Below are positions 27,528-36,348 of a DNA stretch of 64,000 bases, piece by piece. How positions within the stretch are numbered: the stretch's first letter is position 1; the number at the start of each line of letters is the position of its first letter. The stretch covers positions 310,001-374,000 of the forward strand of contig NZ_JACHVU010000002.1 in the NCBI RefSeq assembly GCF_014190915.1, in the 5' to 3' direction. This DNA comes from Mycolicibacterium iranicum. GTDB taxonomy: Bacteria; Actinomycetota; Actinomycetes; Mycobacteriales; Mycobacteriaceae. A model generated the notes under the pieces. It did no database searches. It was not told where the DNA came from and saw nothing but the letters and a program-made list of their open reading frames with translations. A program made the translations under genes and the position numbers.

Positions 27528-30500
27528 TGCGGCTCCGCGATGCCAAGGGTTTGCGCACCGGCTGGGGTGAGCGCAAGGGACTGATAGGGGACCTGGGAGC
27601 CCTCGCGAACGATGGCGCGGCGCTCGACGAGTCCCTGGTTAATGAGCTTGTTCACGGCGTCATCCCAACGCTTTTCGCTACCACGGACGTGACGCAACGC
27701 TCCGAACTGCGGGCAGCTCAGTACGCCTGCGCCGAGGGGCCGTCCTTCACCGAGCGACTCTCGGCCGAGGACCGCAGCTTTCAGACTCGCTTCACCGTAG
27801 GCTCCACGCCGGAACGCGGAGGCCCACCCGATGGCCTGCAGTGAGGTGAGCTCGGCGTTGACCAGGAGCTCAGGATCGGCCACCATGTGGTCCGGCAGCG
27901 TGGCCCAGGCAGCGATGTCTCCACTACACGCATCGCAGGGCTCGACGTCTCGGCTCTTGCAGTCAGGGACGTCGTCTCCGAAGTGGCTGCCCACCACTGT
28001 CCGGCGACAGTCCGAATCCTGTGTGGCGTAATCGATCATCGCCTGAAGGCGGCGCTTCTGCCACCATTTCCACCGAGCCGACTCTCGTTCCAATTCATGC
28101 TGCGGAGCGACTTTGGTCAGCAGGCGGACACGACGCAGGCGTCGTGAGCTGGAAAATGTGACCAGGCGGTCCAGCGACCAGTTGATCAGTTGTTGCTCCA
28201 GCTCGTCGGGGTCGTAACCGCGTTCGTCACTCAGTTGTTGGAAATCGAGCTGAATGCGGACATTGGGGCGAGCTCGATGAGCTCTGTAGAAGAGTTCGCG
28301 GAAGAACCTGCGTTCGGTCTCGTCCTCCGGTTCGCGGTGCCCTACGTCGACCGTGGCACGCGCAGAGCAGTCCAAGCCCTGCTCGATGGCATGGACTCGT
28401 TCGAGCTGAGCAAGGTGGACGTTGATCTCGTCGTCGTCGATGCCGAGCGCGTCCGCGATGTCGTCGATGTCGAAAACTCGCGAGTCGCCGCGCTCGGGAC
28501 ATCGCCAAAGCTCCGTCAAGAGTCGTTGGGTGATGGCGGCGTCAGCTTTCGTACCGTGCGCTTCGATCAATCGTCGACGCCGCGCGATGTCGGCATTCGT
28601 GTACAGCAGAACGCAGTCACCGGAGACGTCCCGGGCACGGGCGGCTCGTCCCGCTTCTTGGGCATAGCCGTCGAGGGAGTCGGGAAGGTCGTAGTGGGCG
28701 ACCCACCCGATGTTGGGCTTATTGATGCCCATGCCGAAGGCCTTGGTGGCGACGATGATTCGTGTGGTGTCAGAATCGAAGTCCTCTTGCACCGCATCGC
28801 GCTGCTCGGGAACCATGCCGGCGTGGTACGGGCGGGCTGCGTATCCGGCTCGCCGAAGAAGCGCGGCGATCTCTTCGGCGAGGGCGCGCTTGGTGACGTA
28901 GATGATTCCGGGCCGGTCCCGGGCCCATGTCACGAATCGCAGGAGTTCCCGGGCGCGATCACGCTCGTCTGCGCACTTGATCACCCGGAAGCGGAGATTG
29001 GGGCGGTCGCTGGGCTCTCGAATGGCAACCGGGTCGTGCATGTCCATCGCGGAGGTGATGTCAGCTTCCACCTCCGAGGTGGCGGTAGCGGTCAGACCGG
29101 CCCTTGGTGGCCGGGTGCCGAACGCTGCGACGGAGGCGGGGACTTGTCGGAACTCCGGACGAAAATCATGGCCCCACACGGAAACGCAGTGCGCCTCGTC
29201 GACGACGACGTTGTTGAGTTGCTGGCGGCCGAGGGCGCCGCGGAGCACCGGATCGCGGGCCAACCGTTCTGGCGATACGTACAACAATCGGACCAACCCA
29301 TTGGCGGTGTCGCGCAGTATCTCGTTCCGCAATGGGCCGGAGGTTGTCCCGGTGATGCCCTGCACGGGCCGAATGCCCCGCCGCCCACGCAAGTCGTTGA
29401 CCTGGTCCTTGATGAGTGCCACCAGCGGCGACACGACGACGGTGGCACGTGCCTGCGGGGCGAGCAGTGCCGGCAATTGAAAGCACAGCGATTTGCCGAA
29501 CCCCGTCGGTAAGACCGCCATGACATCTCTGCCCTCGGCGATCGCACGCATGACGTCGAGCTGCTTGGGATGCAGTTCTTTGATACCGAACAGTCTTTCG
29601 GCGGCCTCGACGAGCTTGGCCGTCGGATCTTCGCCTTCGACGAGGCGCAACTCCTCCAACAACTTGGTCACATCGTCTCGGCCGAAGGAGATCGCATCGG
29701 TGAGGTCAGGACGGGTGCCGGTGACGAATTCGATTGCGCGAGTCCAAGCATCATCGCGGTCCAAGGCTTCATGGATCGCCGGTGCGGGTAGCGATCCCAG
29801 GATCACTCGTTGAGCTTGTGTGGGCGAATGTAACCGGCGGTCACAGACGAACGCGGCACCCCTGTCGGTTTCGGACCGGATGAGACGGCCGAAGCCCTGG
29901 GTGAACAGCATGGCGGTCATCGGCAGGACATAGTCGAGAAAGGGGTCTCCGCCGCGCTCAGCAATGGCGCGTTGTCGAGCCGACACCAACGGGTCGTCCG
30001 GGTGCGGGTACGGCGGCTTCTCCAAGAACAGATAGGACAGCGTCTCGCCGGGTGCGTCGAAGCCTTCCCAGTACGACTTCAGGCCGTAGAGGACTGTGCC
30101 AGGTTCGGTCCGGAATCTGTGTGCGATCTGCGAGCGGCCCAACTCGTCCTGGACCAACAGTTCGACTCCGCGGTCGGCGAGCTCTTCGGCTTTGGCCCGA
30201 ACTCCGTGTGCGACAATTTCCATCCGTTTACGGGCAGCGAACAGCGTCAACGTCTTTCCGCCGGACAGGGACAGGAAACCGGCTTGATCTGCTGCCATCT
30301 CTTCGCAGAACTCGCGCTCGTTGACAGGTACGGGAACCGGCAGGTGATTGGTGAGGACCACGATCGACTGGTTCTGGTAATCGAACGGGGAGGACAGTCG
30401 TAAGGCGCGGAATGCGTCATCGTCTGGGTCCGGGTCGATGCGGATGCCCAAGCGAGAGGCGAGGTAGTCGAAGCGTTGTTCCACGGTCAGCGTCGCTGAG

Positions 30501-32755
30501 CACAGCACAGTGGAATGGGTGTGGTCGACCACATGCTGCTTGAACTCGGGGAACACATGGATGGGTAGGCGTTCGTATGTCCAGGCTGCGGGGTCGTCCT
30601 CCTCAGCCGCGAGGCGATACACCCATAGGTGGCTGTCGGGCAGTGGTCCCAATGTCTCCAGCAGGGTGATCGCATTGTCGAGCCGCTCGGAGTAGCCGCG
30701 TAAGCGTTGCTTCGCCGAAGAAAGACCGCTGGTCTCGGCCAGCGAATGGCGAAGACTTGTCACTGCTTTGGCGAGTTGGATCAGCCAATAGCGCACGCCG
30801 GCAGCGCTCTGCCGCAGAGTCCGGAACTCGGGACGATTGCTCACCACGCCGGACTGCAGCACGACACCTGCGGCCTTGCCGGCGTATTCGTGGAGGTAGG
30901 TGGTGATGGCCTCGGCCAGTTCGTTGCCGGTGGAGCGGACCTGGCTAGACGCTGCGGTGATTGCTTCCAACGCTTCGGTCACGGCAGCGCCGCCTCGGGC
31001 GCGGATGTCGCGCATCAGCCGGGATCGGCGTGCGAGGCCGTTGACGAGGATCTCGAGTTCGAGGGCGTCGATGCGCTCGGTCCACGCGGCGGTGAGTGAA
31101 TCTTCAAGTGCGTGAGCCTCATCGAAGACGAGGTCGGCGCGGCCTTCGTTGAGAACGTCGCCGGGGGCGGGAATCCCTTGTTTTTGTAGCTTGATCCAGC
31201 TGGCGACCAGGGCGTGGTTGACCGACACCACCCCGGGCTTCTTGTCGAGTTCCTTCAGCTGCTGCATCAGCGGGCAGACGGCTGCCCATGCGCAGTTCCG
31301 TCGGTCGCAGCCGCCTGAGTTGGTGCGTAGCCGTGCGCGCGTGCGTGCATAGCGGGCATCGGCGCTCCGCAGCATGTAATCGGTGACGTCATCCCAGGTG
31401 CCCGATGCCGATGTCGCTATGGATCGGATGGCGACGGCGAGAGCAAGCCCGGATGCATCGGAGTCGGACAGCACCCCTTCGAGTTCACGGGCGCACACAT
31501 AGTTCCCGACCCCCTGGAGCTGCCGGAATGGTGCGCGCAGCAGTCCACTTTCATGGAGCTGGGCGGCATCGCTGCGCAGTTGGTTCTGGAGGGCCTTGGT
31601 TGCGGTCGCGACCAGCACAGGTCTGCCCGCCTGAGAGGCGCGGCCCAGGGCGGGGAGGAGGTAGGCGAGAGATTTACCTGTCCCGGTAGGTGCTTCGACG
31701 GCAAGCCGGCCACCGCGATCGAAGACTTCGGCCACGGCATGCGCCATTTCTTGCTGAGCGGGCCGGGGGCGAAGCCCGCGCTGCCGATGCAGGGTCGGGA
31801 AATCGTCTCGGGTGGCGGACCACGCGTCCGGTGCCGGCGAGCCGGTGGCCACCAACAGGGGATCAGACGGGCGGGCCAGGGCCGCCAGGTCAGGTGTCGA
31901 GGGCAGGGCGGGGAAGACCTTGGCGAGCGGATGGTCGTACGTCTCAAGTGTCGCGACCGCCAGCTGCCAGCTCGGCTCATTGATGTCGACGGAAGCGAGC
32001 ATTGCCCGAATGACGGCTGCGGTTGCGGTGGCGTCCGACAACGCACGGGGTGGGTTGTCGTTGCTGATGTCGTAGGAGAGCGTCAGGTCGGCGAGCTGTC
32101 GATTGGGCATCGCGACATCCACCAACAGCGACAAATGGAGGCTGTCAGCTGTGGCGGGAAACGTGACCGGCCTGGCGCCTGCCCGTCGAGCTGCCTGGGA
32201 CAGGAACGGCAGATCGAACGCAAGCAGATTGTGCCCGACGAGGAGGTCGAGGTCTTGAAGGTGCGCTTCCAGCATGCCGAGCGCGGTAGCTGTCGACACG
32301 ATGTCGGCCGTGGCGGGGGTGGGGCGGGGAACGTCGTGGGGGAGCTCCACTGCCACGCTCAGCAACGGCGTGCCATCCAGCCGAACGAGGGCCACCTCGG
32401 TGATGAAGTCAGTCGAGGGATGCAGGCCCGTGGTCTCCAGATCGAGCACGCCGACGCGATCGAGCGGGACACGTTCGGGGCGGGGTTCATACCACTCCGA
32501 CCTTTCAGACGACGTCTCGTCTTCGTCGTCCGTGTCCGCGCGGTCGGAGGCGGCGATCGTCAGACGCCCGTCGCTGGCGATCTGGAACCGTTGCGGGAAT
32601 CGGTCGGGAAGCTGATGCAGCCGTTCTAGAGGTAGGTGAAATTGCTCTGCGCGGAGCAGAGCGCGAAGTTCGGTGGCGGTGAGGGGGCCATGTTCGGCGA
32701 GTATGCGGTGTGCAGCCTCCGGGGCAGGCGGGAGCGCCGACCTCGCTAAACTCAT
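27524..32755 (-). CDS. DEDDh exonuclease - DinG helicase - RecQ helicase triple fusion (1743 residues)
   Basis: Three enzymes in one chain. Residues about 100-265 form a DnaQ-like exonuclease (VLDLETTGL, HNLLAFDLPFL, RALSDA). Residues about 330-1020 are a DinG/XPD helicase with Walker A EAPTGTGKSLAY, four iron-sulfur cysteines (NYVC, GGC, RNC, AVC), VFDEAHALED and QGFGRLIRSETDRG. Residues about 1055-1640 are a RecQ helicase with LPTGFGKSLCFQLPALL, VVDEAHCVSVWGHDFRP, QEAGRAARARD and the RecQ zinc site (CRR, then DC, CDAC). In the exonuclease the catalytic His of Hx4D is Pro (PRALSD), so nuclease activity may be lost although the acidic residues remain. It is first in a two-gene operon with the zinc-SNF2 protein. 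DnaQ-DinG fusions are known; adding RecQ is unusual. Confidence 0.9.
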   Translation of the reverse strand: MSLARSALPPAPEAAHRILAEHGPLTATELRALLRAEQFHLPLERLHQLPDRFPQRFQIASDGRLTIAASDRADTDDEDETSSERSEWYEPRPERVPLDRVGVLDLETTGLHPSTDFITEVALVRLDGTPLLSVAVELPHDVPRPTPATADIVSTATALGMLEAHLQDLDLLVGHNLLAFDLPFLSQAARRAGARPVTFPATADSLHLSLLVDVAMPNRQLADLTLSYDISNDNPPRALSDATATAAVIRAMLASVDINEPSWQLAVATLETYDHPLAKVFPALPSTPDLAALARPSDPLLVATGSPAPDAWSATRDDFPTLHRQRGLRPRPAQQEMAHAVAEVFDRGGRLAVEAPTGTGKSLAYLLPALGRASQAGRPVLVATATKALQNQLRSDAAQLHESGLLRAPFRQLQGVGNYVCARELEGVLSDSDASGLALAVAIRSIATSASGTWDDVTDYMLRSADARYARTRARLRTNSGGCDRRNCAWAAVCPLMQQLKELDKKPGVVSVNHALVASWIKLQKQGIPAPGDVLNEGRADLVFDEAHALEDSLTAAWTERIDALELEILVNGLARRSRLMRDIRARGGAAVTEALEAITAASSQVRSTGNELAEAITTYLHEYAGKAAGVVLQSGVVSNRPEFRTLRQSAAGVRYWLIQLAKAVTSLRHSLAETSGLSSAKQRLRGYSERLDNAITLLETLGPLPDSHLWVYRLAAEEDDPAAWTYERLPIHVFPEFKQHVVDHTHSTVLCSATLTVEQRFDYLASRLGIRIDPDPDDDAFRALRLSSPFDYQNQSIVVLTNHLPVPVPVNEREFCEEMAADQAGFLSLSGGKTLTLFAARKRMEIVAHGVRAKAEELADRGVELLVQDELGRSQIAHRFRTEPGTVLYGLKSYWEGFDAPGETLSYLFLEKPPYPHPDDPLVSARQRAIAERGGDPFLDYVLPMTAMLFTQGFGRLIRSETDRGAAFVCDRRLHSPTQAQRVILGSLPAPAIHEALDRDDAWTRAIEFVTGTRPDLTDAISFGRDDVTKLLEELRLVEGEDPTAKLVEAAERLFGIKELHPKQLDVMRAIAEGRDVMAVLPTGFGKSLCFQLPALLAPQARATVVVSPLVALIKDQVNDLRGRRGIRPVQGITGTTSGPLRNEILRDTANGLVRLLYVSPERLARDPVLRGALGRQQLNNVVVDEAHCVSVWGHDFRPEFRQVPASVAAFGTRPPRAGLTATATSEVEADITSAMDMHDPVAIREPSDRPNLRFRVIKCADERDRARELLRFVTWARDRPGIIYVTKRALAEEIAALLRRAGYAARPYHAGMVPEQRDAVQEDFDSDTTRIIVATKAFGMGINKPNIGWVAHYDLPDSLDGYAQEAGRAARARDVSGDCVLLYTNADIARRRRLIEAHGTKADAAITQRLLTELWRCPERGDSRVFDIDDIADALGIDDDEINVHLAQLERVHAIEQGLDCSARATVDVGHREPEDETERRFFRELFYRAHRARPNVRIQLDFQQLSDERGYDPDELEQQLINWSLDRLVTFSSSRRLRRVRLLTKVAPQHELERESARWKWWQKRRLQAMIDYATQDSDCRRTVVGSHFGDDVPDCKSRDVEPCDACSGDIAAWATLPDHMVADPELLVNAELTSLQAIGWASAFRRGAYGEASLKAAVLGRESLGEGRPLGAGVLSCPQFGALRHVRGSEKRWDDAVNKLINQGLVERRAIVREGSQVPYQSLALTPAGAQTLGIAEPQ

Positions 32756-32949
32756 GGAAGGTCCGCGCGGATAGCCGACAACTCTTCAACCGGCGCGCAA
32801 CCGGCAACAATCAGCATGAAACCCCCCGCCCCCGAGGCAAACCATCACAGTCGCTCGATGAGACCTGAGCGATTGCCCAGACACTACCCAGTTGCACCTG
32901 CAAATGTGCGAGGACAGCTAAGTAGCTGACGGCAATACGCTACTGGCCC
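32756..32949. promoter_or_regulatory. Divergent intergenic region between the two helicase operons
   Basis: 194 bases from which the leftward exonuclease-DinG-RecQ operon and the rightward SNF2-methylase operon must both be transcribed. On the plus strand TACGCT (32936-32941) lies eight bases before GTG 32950, compatible with a leaderless start. I could not pick a convincing minus-strand promoter by eye. No regulator gene is adjacent. Confidence 0.4.
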
Positions 32950-35900
32950 GTGACGGCAGCGATAAGGTCTGTAGTGATGGGGGAGTTACCGCAGAGGCAA
33001 GCAGACCACCTGTCGCCAGGTCAACGTTCAGCGATCCGCCGGGCTGTTCAGACGGCGATCGACGATCACGGTGTCGAGTGGGCGATGCGCCACACCTGTG
33101 CTGAACTCGAAGCCAAGTACGGGATTTCGTACGACACCATCGACTACTTGCTGCACGACGAACTGCCCGAGGCGTTACCAGAAGAATTGCTGACGTCGGG
33201 GCAGCGGAACCGGATCCGACGAGACTTCCGTGCGGCGGTAGCGACCGCAGATCCGCATGGGGCGCAACGCGCCGTCAGAACGATGGTCACCCGCTCCGCG
33301 GAGTTCTTCGGTGTTTCGGAGGACACGATCCGCGCAGTTATCGGACCTGACTTGGGCACGCCTTCCCGGACCGGAGACGGGGACGAAGAGCCCACGCCGA
33401 ATCCTCCCCAAACGCCCACAGCACCAGCACCCCGTCCCGGAGATGATGTGACGCTCACAGAGCAACCTGTCGCGAGACTAACGACGGATAGTGCCGCCTT
33501 CACCGCAGCACCCGGCTCAGTCGTGTTGGTCCGCGATGCCGAATGGCTGGTTACCAAGGTGGAGCAAGCCACCGACGGCTATTTCGTCCACGTCATCGGA
33601 CTCTCGGAACTGGTGCGCGACACTGAGGCCACCTTCTCCACCGGCATCGAGAAGGTCGTCACTGTGGATCCGGCGAACGTCCGGGTAGTCCCGGACGGGT
33701 CGTCGAACTTCCGTCGGTCGCGGTTGTGGCTGGAGGCCACGCTGCGCAAGACGCCGGTCGCGGCGACCGATCCGGACCTGTCCGTGGCGCGCGGCGGATT
33801 GAGTGACCCGCTGGACTACCAGTTCAAAGCGGTGCGCAAGGCGCTCGACCCCGACAAGCTGCGCCCACGGGTGCTGCTGGCCGACGCGGTGGGCCTAGGT
33901 AAGACCATCGAGATCGGCATGATCCTCGCCGAGCTGGTGCGCCGTGGCCGCGGCGAGCGCATCCTGGTCGTCACACCCAAGCATGTGCTCGAGCAGATGC
34001 AGATGGAGTTGTGGACCCGGTTCGCGTTGCCGTTCGTGCGGCTGGACTCCACGGGAATCCAGCGCATCCGGCAGGTCCTGCCCGGCAACCGGAACCCGTT
34101 CACCTACTACAAGCGCGTGATCATCTCGATCGACACGCTCAAGAGCGACCGCTATGTCGCTCACCTACGTAAGCAGTGGTGGGACGCGGTTGTCATCGAT
34201 GAGTCCCACAACGTCACGAACACCGCGGCGCTCAACAACCGGCTGGCCCGACTGCTGGCCGAACGCACCGACGCGCTGATCCTGGCGTCGGCCACCCCCC
34301 ACAACGGCAAGGCGGAGTCGTTCGCAGAGCTGGTGCGGATGCTCGATCCCAGCGCCGTGGACCCGGCTGGTGAGCTGGACCTCGACCAGGTCGCCAAGCT
34401 GGTGATCCGTCGCCACCGCCACCACCCCGACGTCGCCGCCGAGGTGGGCTCGGACTGGGCCGAGCGGGAACCACCGCGCAACGTCACCGTGGCTGCCTCT
34501 GCCGCCGAGGACGCCGTCGCTCGCGAGCTGGAAGACGTGTGGCTGTGGCCGGGGCCGGGTGGCTCGCCGTACTCGGGCAGCACCGCGGCGCTGTTCCCGT
34601 GGGTCCTGGCCAAGGCGTTCCTGTCCTCGCCGGCTGCGCTGGCCGAGTCGATCCGCGAACGGATGCGCCGACTGGACGACGACCAACCCAAGGCGGCCAC
34701 GGAACGTCAAGCGCTGCAACGGCTTTCCGAACTGAACGATAAGGTGCTCAAATCCGGGTCGGCCAAGTACGACGCGCTCCTGAGATACCTCGGCGACATC
34801 GGCGTGGCACGTGCCAGCGACCGTCGCGTCGTGGTGTTCGCCGAGCGAGTGGCCACCCTGACCTGGCTGGCCAAAGCCCTGGTGCAGGACTTAAAGCTCG
34901 CTGCGGATCAGGTGGCGGTTCTGCACGGCGGCCTCAGCGACAAGGATCAGCAGGACATCGTCGAGTCGTTCAAGCTGGAGTCCTCCCCGATCCGGGTGCT
35001 GGTCACCGGTGACGTCGCCTCCGAGGGCGTGAACCTCCACACCCAGTGCCACCACCTAGTGCACTACGACATCCCGTGGAGCCTGATCCGTATCGAGCAG
35101 CGCAACGGCCGGATCGACCGGTACGGCCAGCGGCACCGCCCGATGATCACCGCGCTGTTGCTCACCCCGTCCACCGACCGGTTCAGCGGCGACATCCGGG
35201 TGCTGACGCGGCTGGTGGAACGCGAGCACGAGGCCCACACCGCCCTGGGGGATGCGGCGTCGCTGATCGGTACCTACGACGTCAAGGCCGAGGAGGAGGC
35301 GGTGCGCCGGGTCCTCGAAGGGAGCGCCGACCTCGACGCGGTGGTGCGCAGCGTCGACGACGTCGGCACCGGCGGCGGGTTGGACGCCTTCTTCGCCGGG
35401 CTGTCCACCGGCGCCATCGGTCAGCCCACTGTCGAACCCACGACTCCGCCCGCACCCGACCACAACGGCGTCTACGACACCGACTTCGCGTTCCTCGCCG
35501 ACGCGGTCGACGAGTTCATCACCACCCCCCAGCAGGCGCCACCCAACGGAATCAAATGGCAAGTGCACAAAGCACATTCGATCGCCTCGCTGGTGCCGCC
35601 GCCCGACCTGCGGCAGCGGCTGCAGGTGTTGCCCCAGTCCTATTTGCGGGACCGCAAAGTCGTCGAATCCTTCAAGCTCGCGCTGACGCCGGCGCGGGGC
35701 CGCGACGAACTGGTGCAGGCCCGCTCGGGCACCTCGCAGTCCACTTGGCCCGAGGCGCACTTCCTCGCACCGCTGCACCCGGTGATTGAGTGGGCGGCCG
35801 ACCGGGCACTGGCCGAACTGAGCCGCGACGAGATCTTCGCCGTGCGCGGCGATGTCGCGTCGCCGACGGTGCTCCTGCTCGTCACCCAGTCGAACCTGCG

Positions 35901-36339
35901 CGGGCAGGTGGTGGCCGCGTCGTACTACACCGTCGAGTTCCCCGACCCGAAAGATCCGGCGGTCGGGTTCGCGACCCCGCATGCCAGCGCCCATGACGCA
36001 ATAAACACGCTGAGCCTTAGCGCGATCAACGCCGGCGACCTGACCGACGTTTACAAACTACAGCCCCTGGTGGCCACCGCGGTCACCGCCGCGGACTCCG
36101 CGGCCGAGCAGCACGCCGAGGCCATCCGCGCCGACACCGCCCAACGCATCCAGGACTGGTTGCACCGCACCCGGCAGTGGAAACAGCAGGCGCAGAGCAT
36201 GACTCAGCACATCGGACTGCGCCATCGCACCCGGCGCATCGACGACGAGCAGGCGCTGGCCCAGGACATGAACCCCGACCGTCGGCTGGTCCGGCCGCTG
36301 ATTGTGGTCGTGCCCACCGACTTCACCGGCGGAAACTAA
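32950..36339 (+). CDS. SNF2-type helicase, DISARM DrmD-like
   Basis: 1129 residues. The N-terminal 200 residues hold two copies of a small helical repeat (SPGQRSAIRRAVQTAI with YGISYDTIDYLL; TSGQRNRIRRDFRAAV with FGVSEDTIRAVI) that reads like a helix-turn-helix DNA-binding pair. The SNF2 motor follows: LADAVGLGKTIEIGM (Lys about 318), VVIDESHNVTN (about 417), SATPHNGK, TGDVASEGVNLHTQ and EQRNGRIDRYGQ (about 720). A C-terminal region of about 380 residues has no known fold. In class 1 DISARM a SNF2 helicase (DrmD) is the first gene before the methylase, as here. The start may be GTG 32950 or ATG 32977, nine codons later. The next gene begins ten bases after the stop. Confidence 0.87.
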   Translation: MTAAIRSVVMGELPQRQADHLSPGQRSAIRRAVQTAIDDHGVEWAMRHTCAELEAKYGISYDTIDYLLHDELPEALPEELLTSGQRNRIRRDFRAAVATADPHGAQRAVRTMVTRSAEFFGVSEDTIRAVIGPDLGTPSRTGDGDEEPTPNPPQTPTAPAPRPGDDVTLTEQPVARLTTDSAAFTAAPGSVVLVRDAEWLVTKVEQATDGYFVHVIGLSELVRDTEATFSTGIEKVVTVDPANVRVVPDGSSNFRRSRLWLEATLRKTPVAATDPDLSVARGGLSDPLDYQFKAVRKALDPDKLRPRVLLADAVGLGKTIEIGMILAELVRRGRGERILVVTPKHVLEQMQMELWTRFALPFVRLDSTGIQRIRQVLPGNRNPFTYYKRVIISIDTLKSDRYVAHLRKQWWDAVVIDESHNVTNTAALNNRLARLLAERTDALILASATPHNGKAESFAELVRMLDPSAVDPAGELDLDQVAKLVIRRHRHHPDVAAEVGSDWAEREPPRNVTVAASAAEDAVARELEDVWLWPGPGGSPYSGSTAALFPWVLAKAFLSSPAALAESIRERMRRLDDDQPKAATERQALQRLSELNDKVLKSGSAKYDALLRYLGDIGVARASDRRVVVFAERVATLTWLAKALVQDLKLAADQVAVLHGGLSDKDQQDIVESFKLESSPIRVLVTGDVASEGVNLHTQCHHLVHYDIPWSLIRIEQRNGRIDRYGQRHRPMITALLLTPSTDRFSGDIRVLTRLVEREHEAHTALGDAASLIGTYDVKAEEEAVRRVLEGSADLDAVVRSVDDVGTGGGLDAFFAGLSTGAIGQPTVEPTTPPAPDHNGVYDTDFAFLADAVDEFITTPQQAPPNGIKWQVHKAHSIASLVPPPDLRQRLQVLPQSYLRDRKVVESFKLALTPARGRDELVQARSGTSQSTWPEAHFLAPLHPVIEWAADRALAELSRDEIFAVRGDVASPTVLLLVTQSNLRGQVVAASYYTVEFPDPKDPAVGFATPHASAHDAINTLSLSAINAGDLTDVYKLQPLVATAVTAADSAAEQHAEAIRADTAQRIQDWLHRTRQWKQQAQSMTQHIGLRHRTRRIDDEQALAQDMNPDRRLVRPLIVVVPTDFTGGN

Positions 36340-36348
36340 AGGATCACG

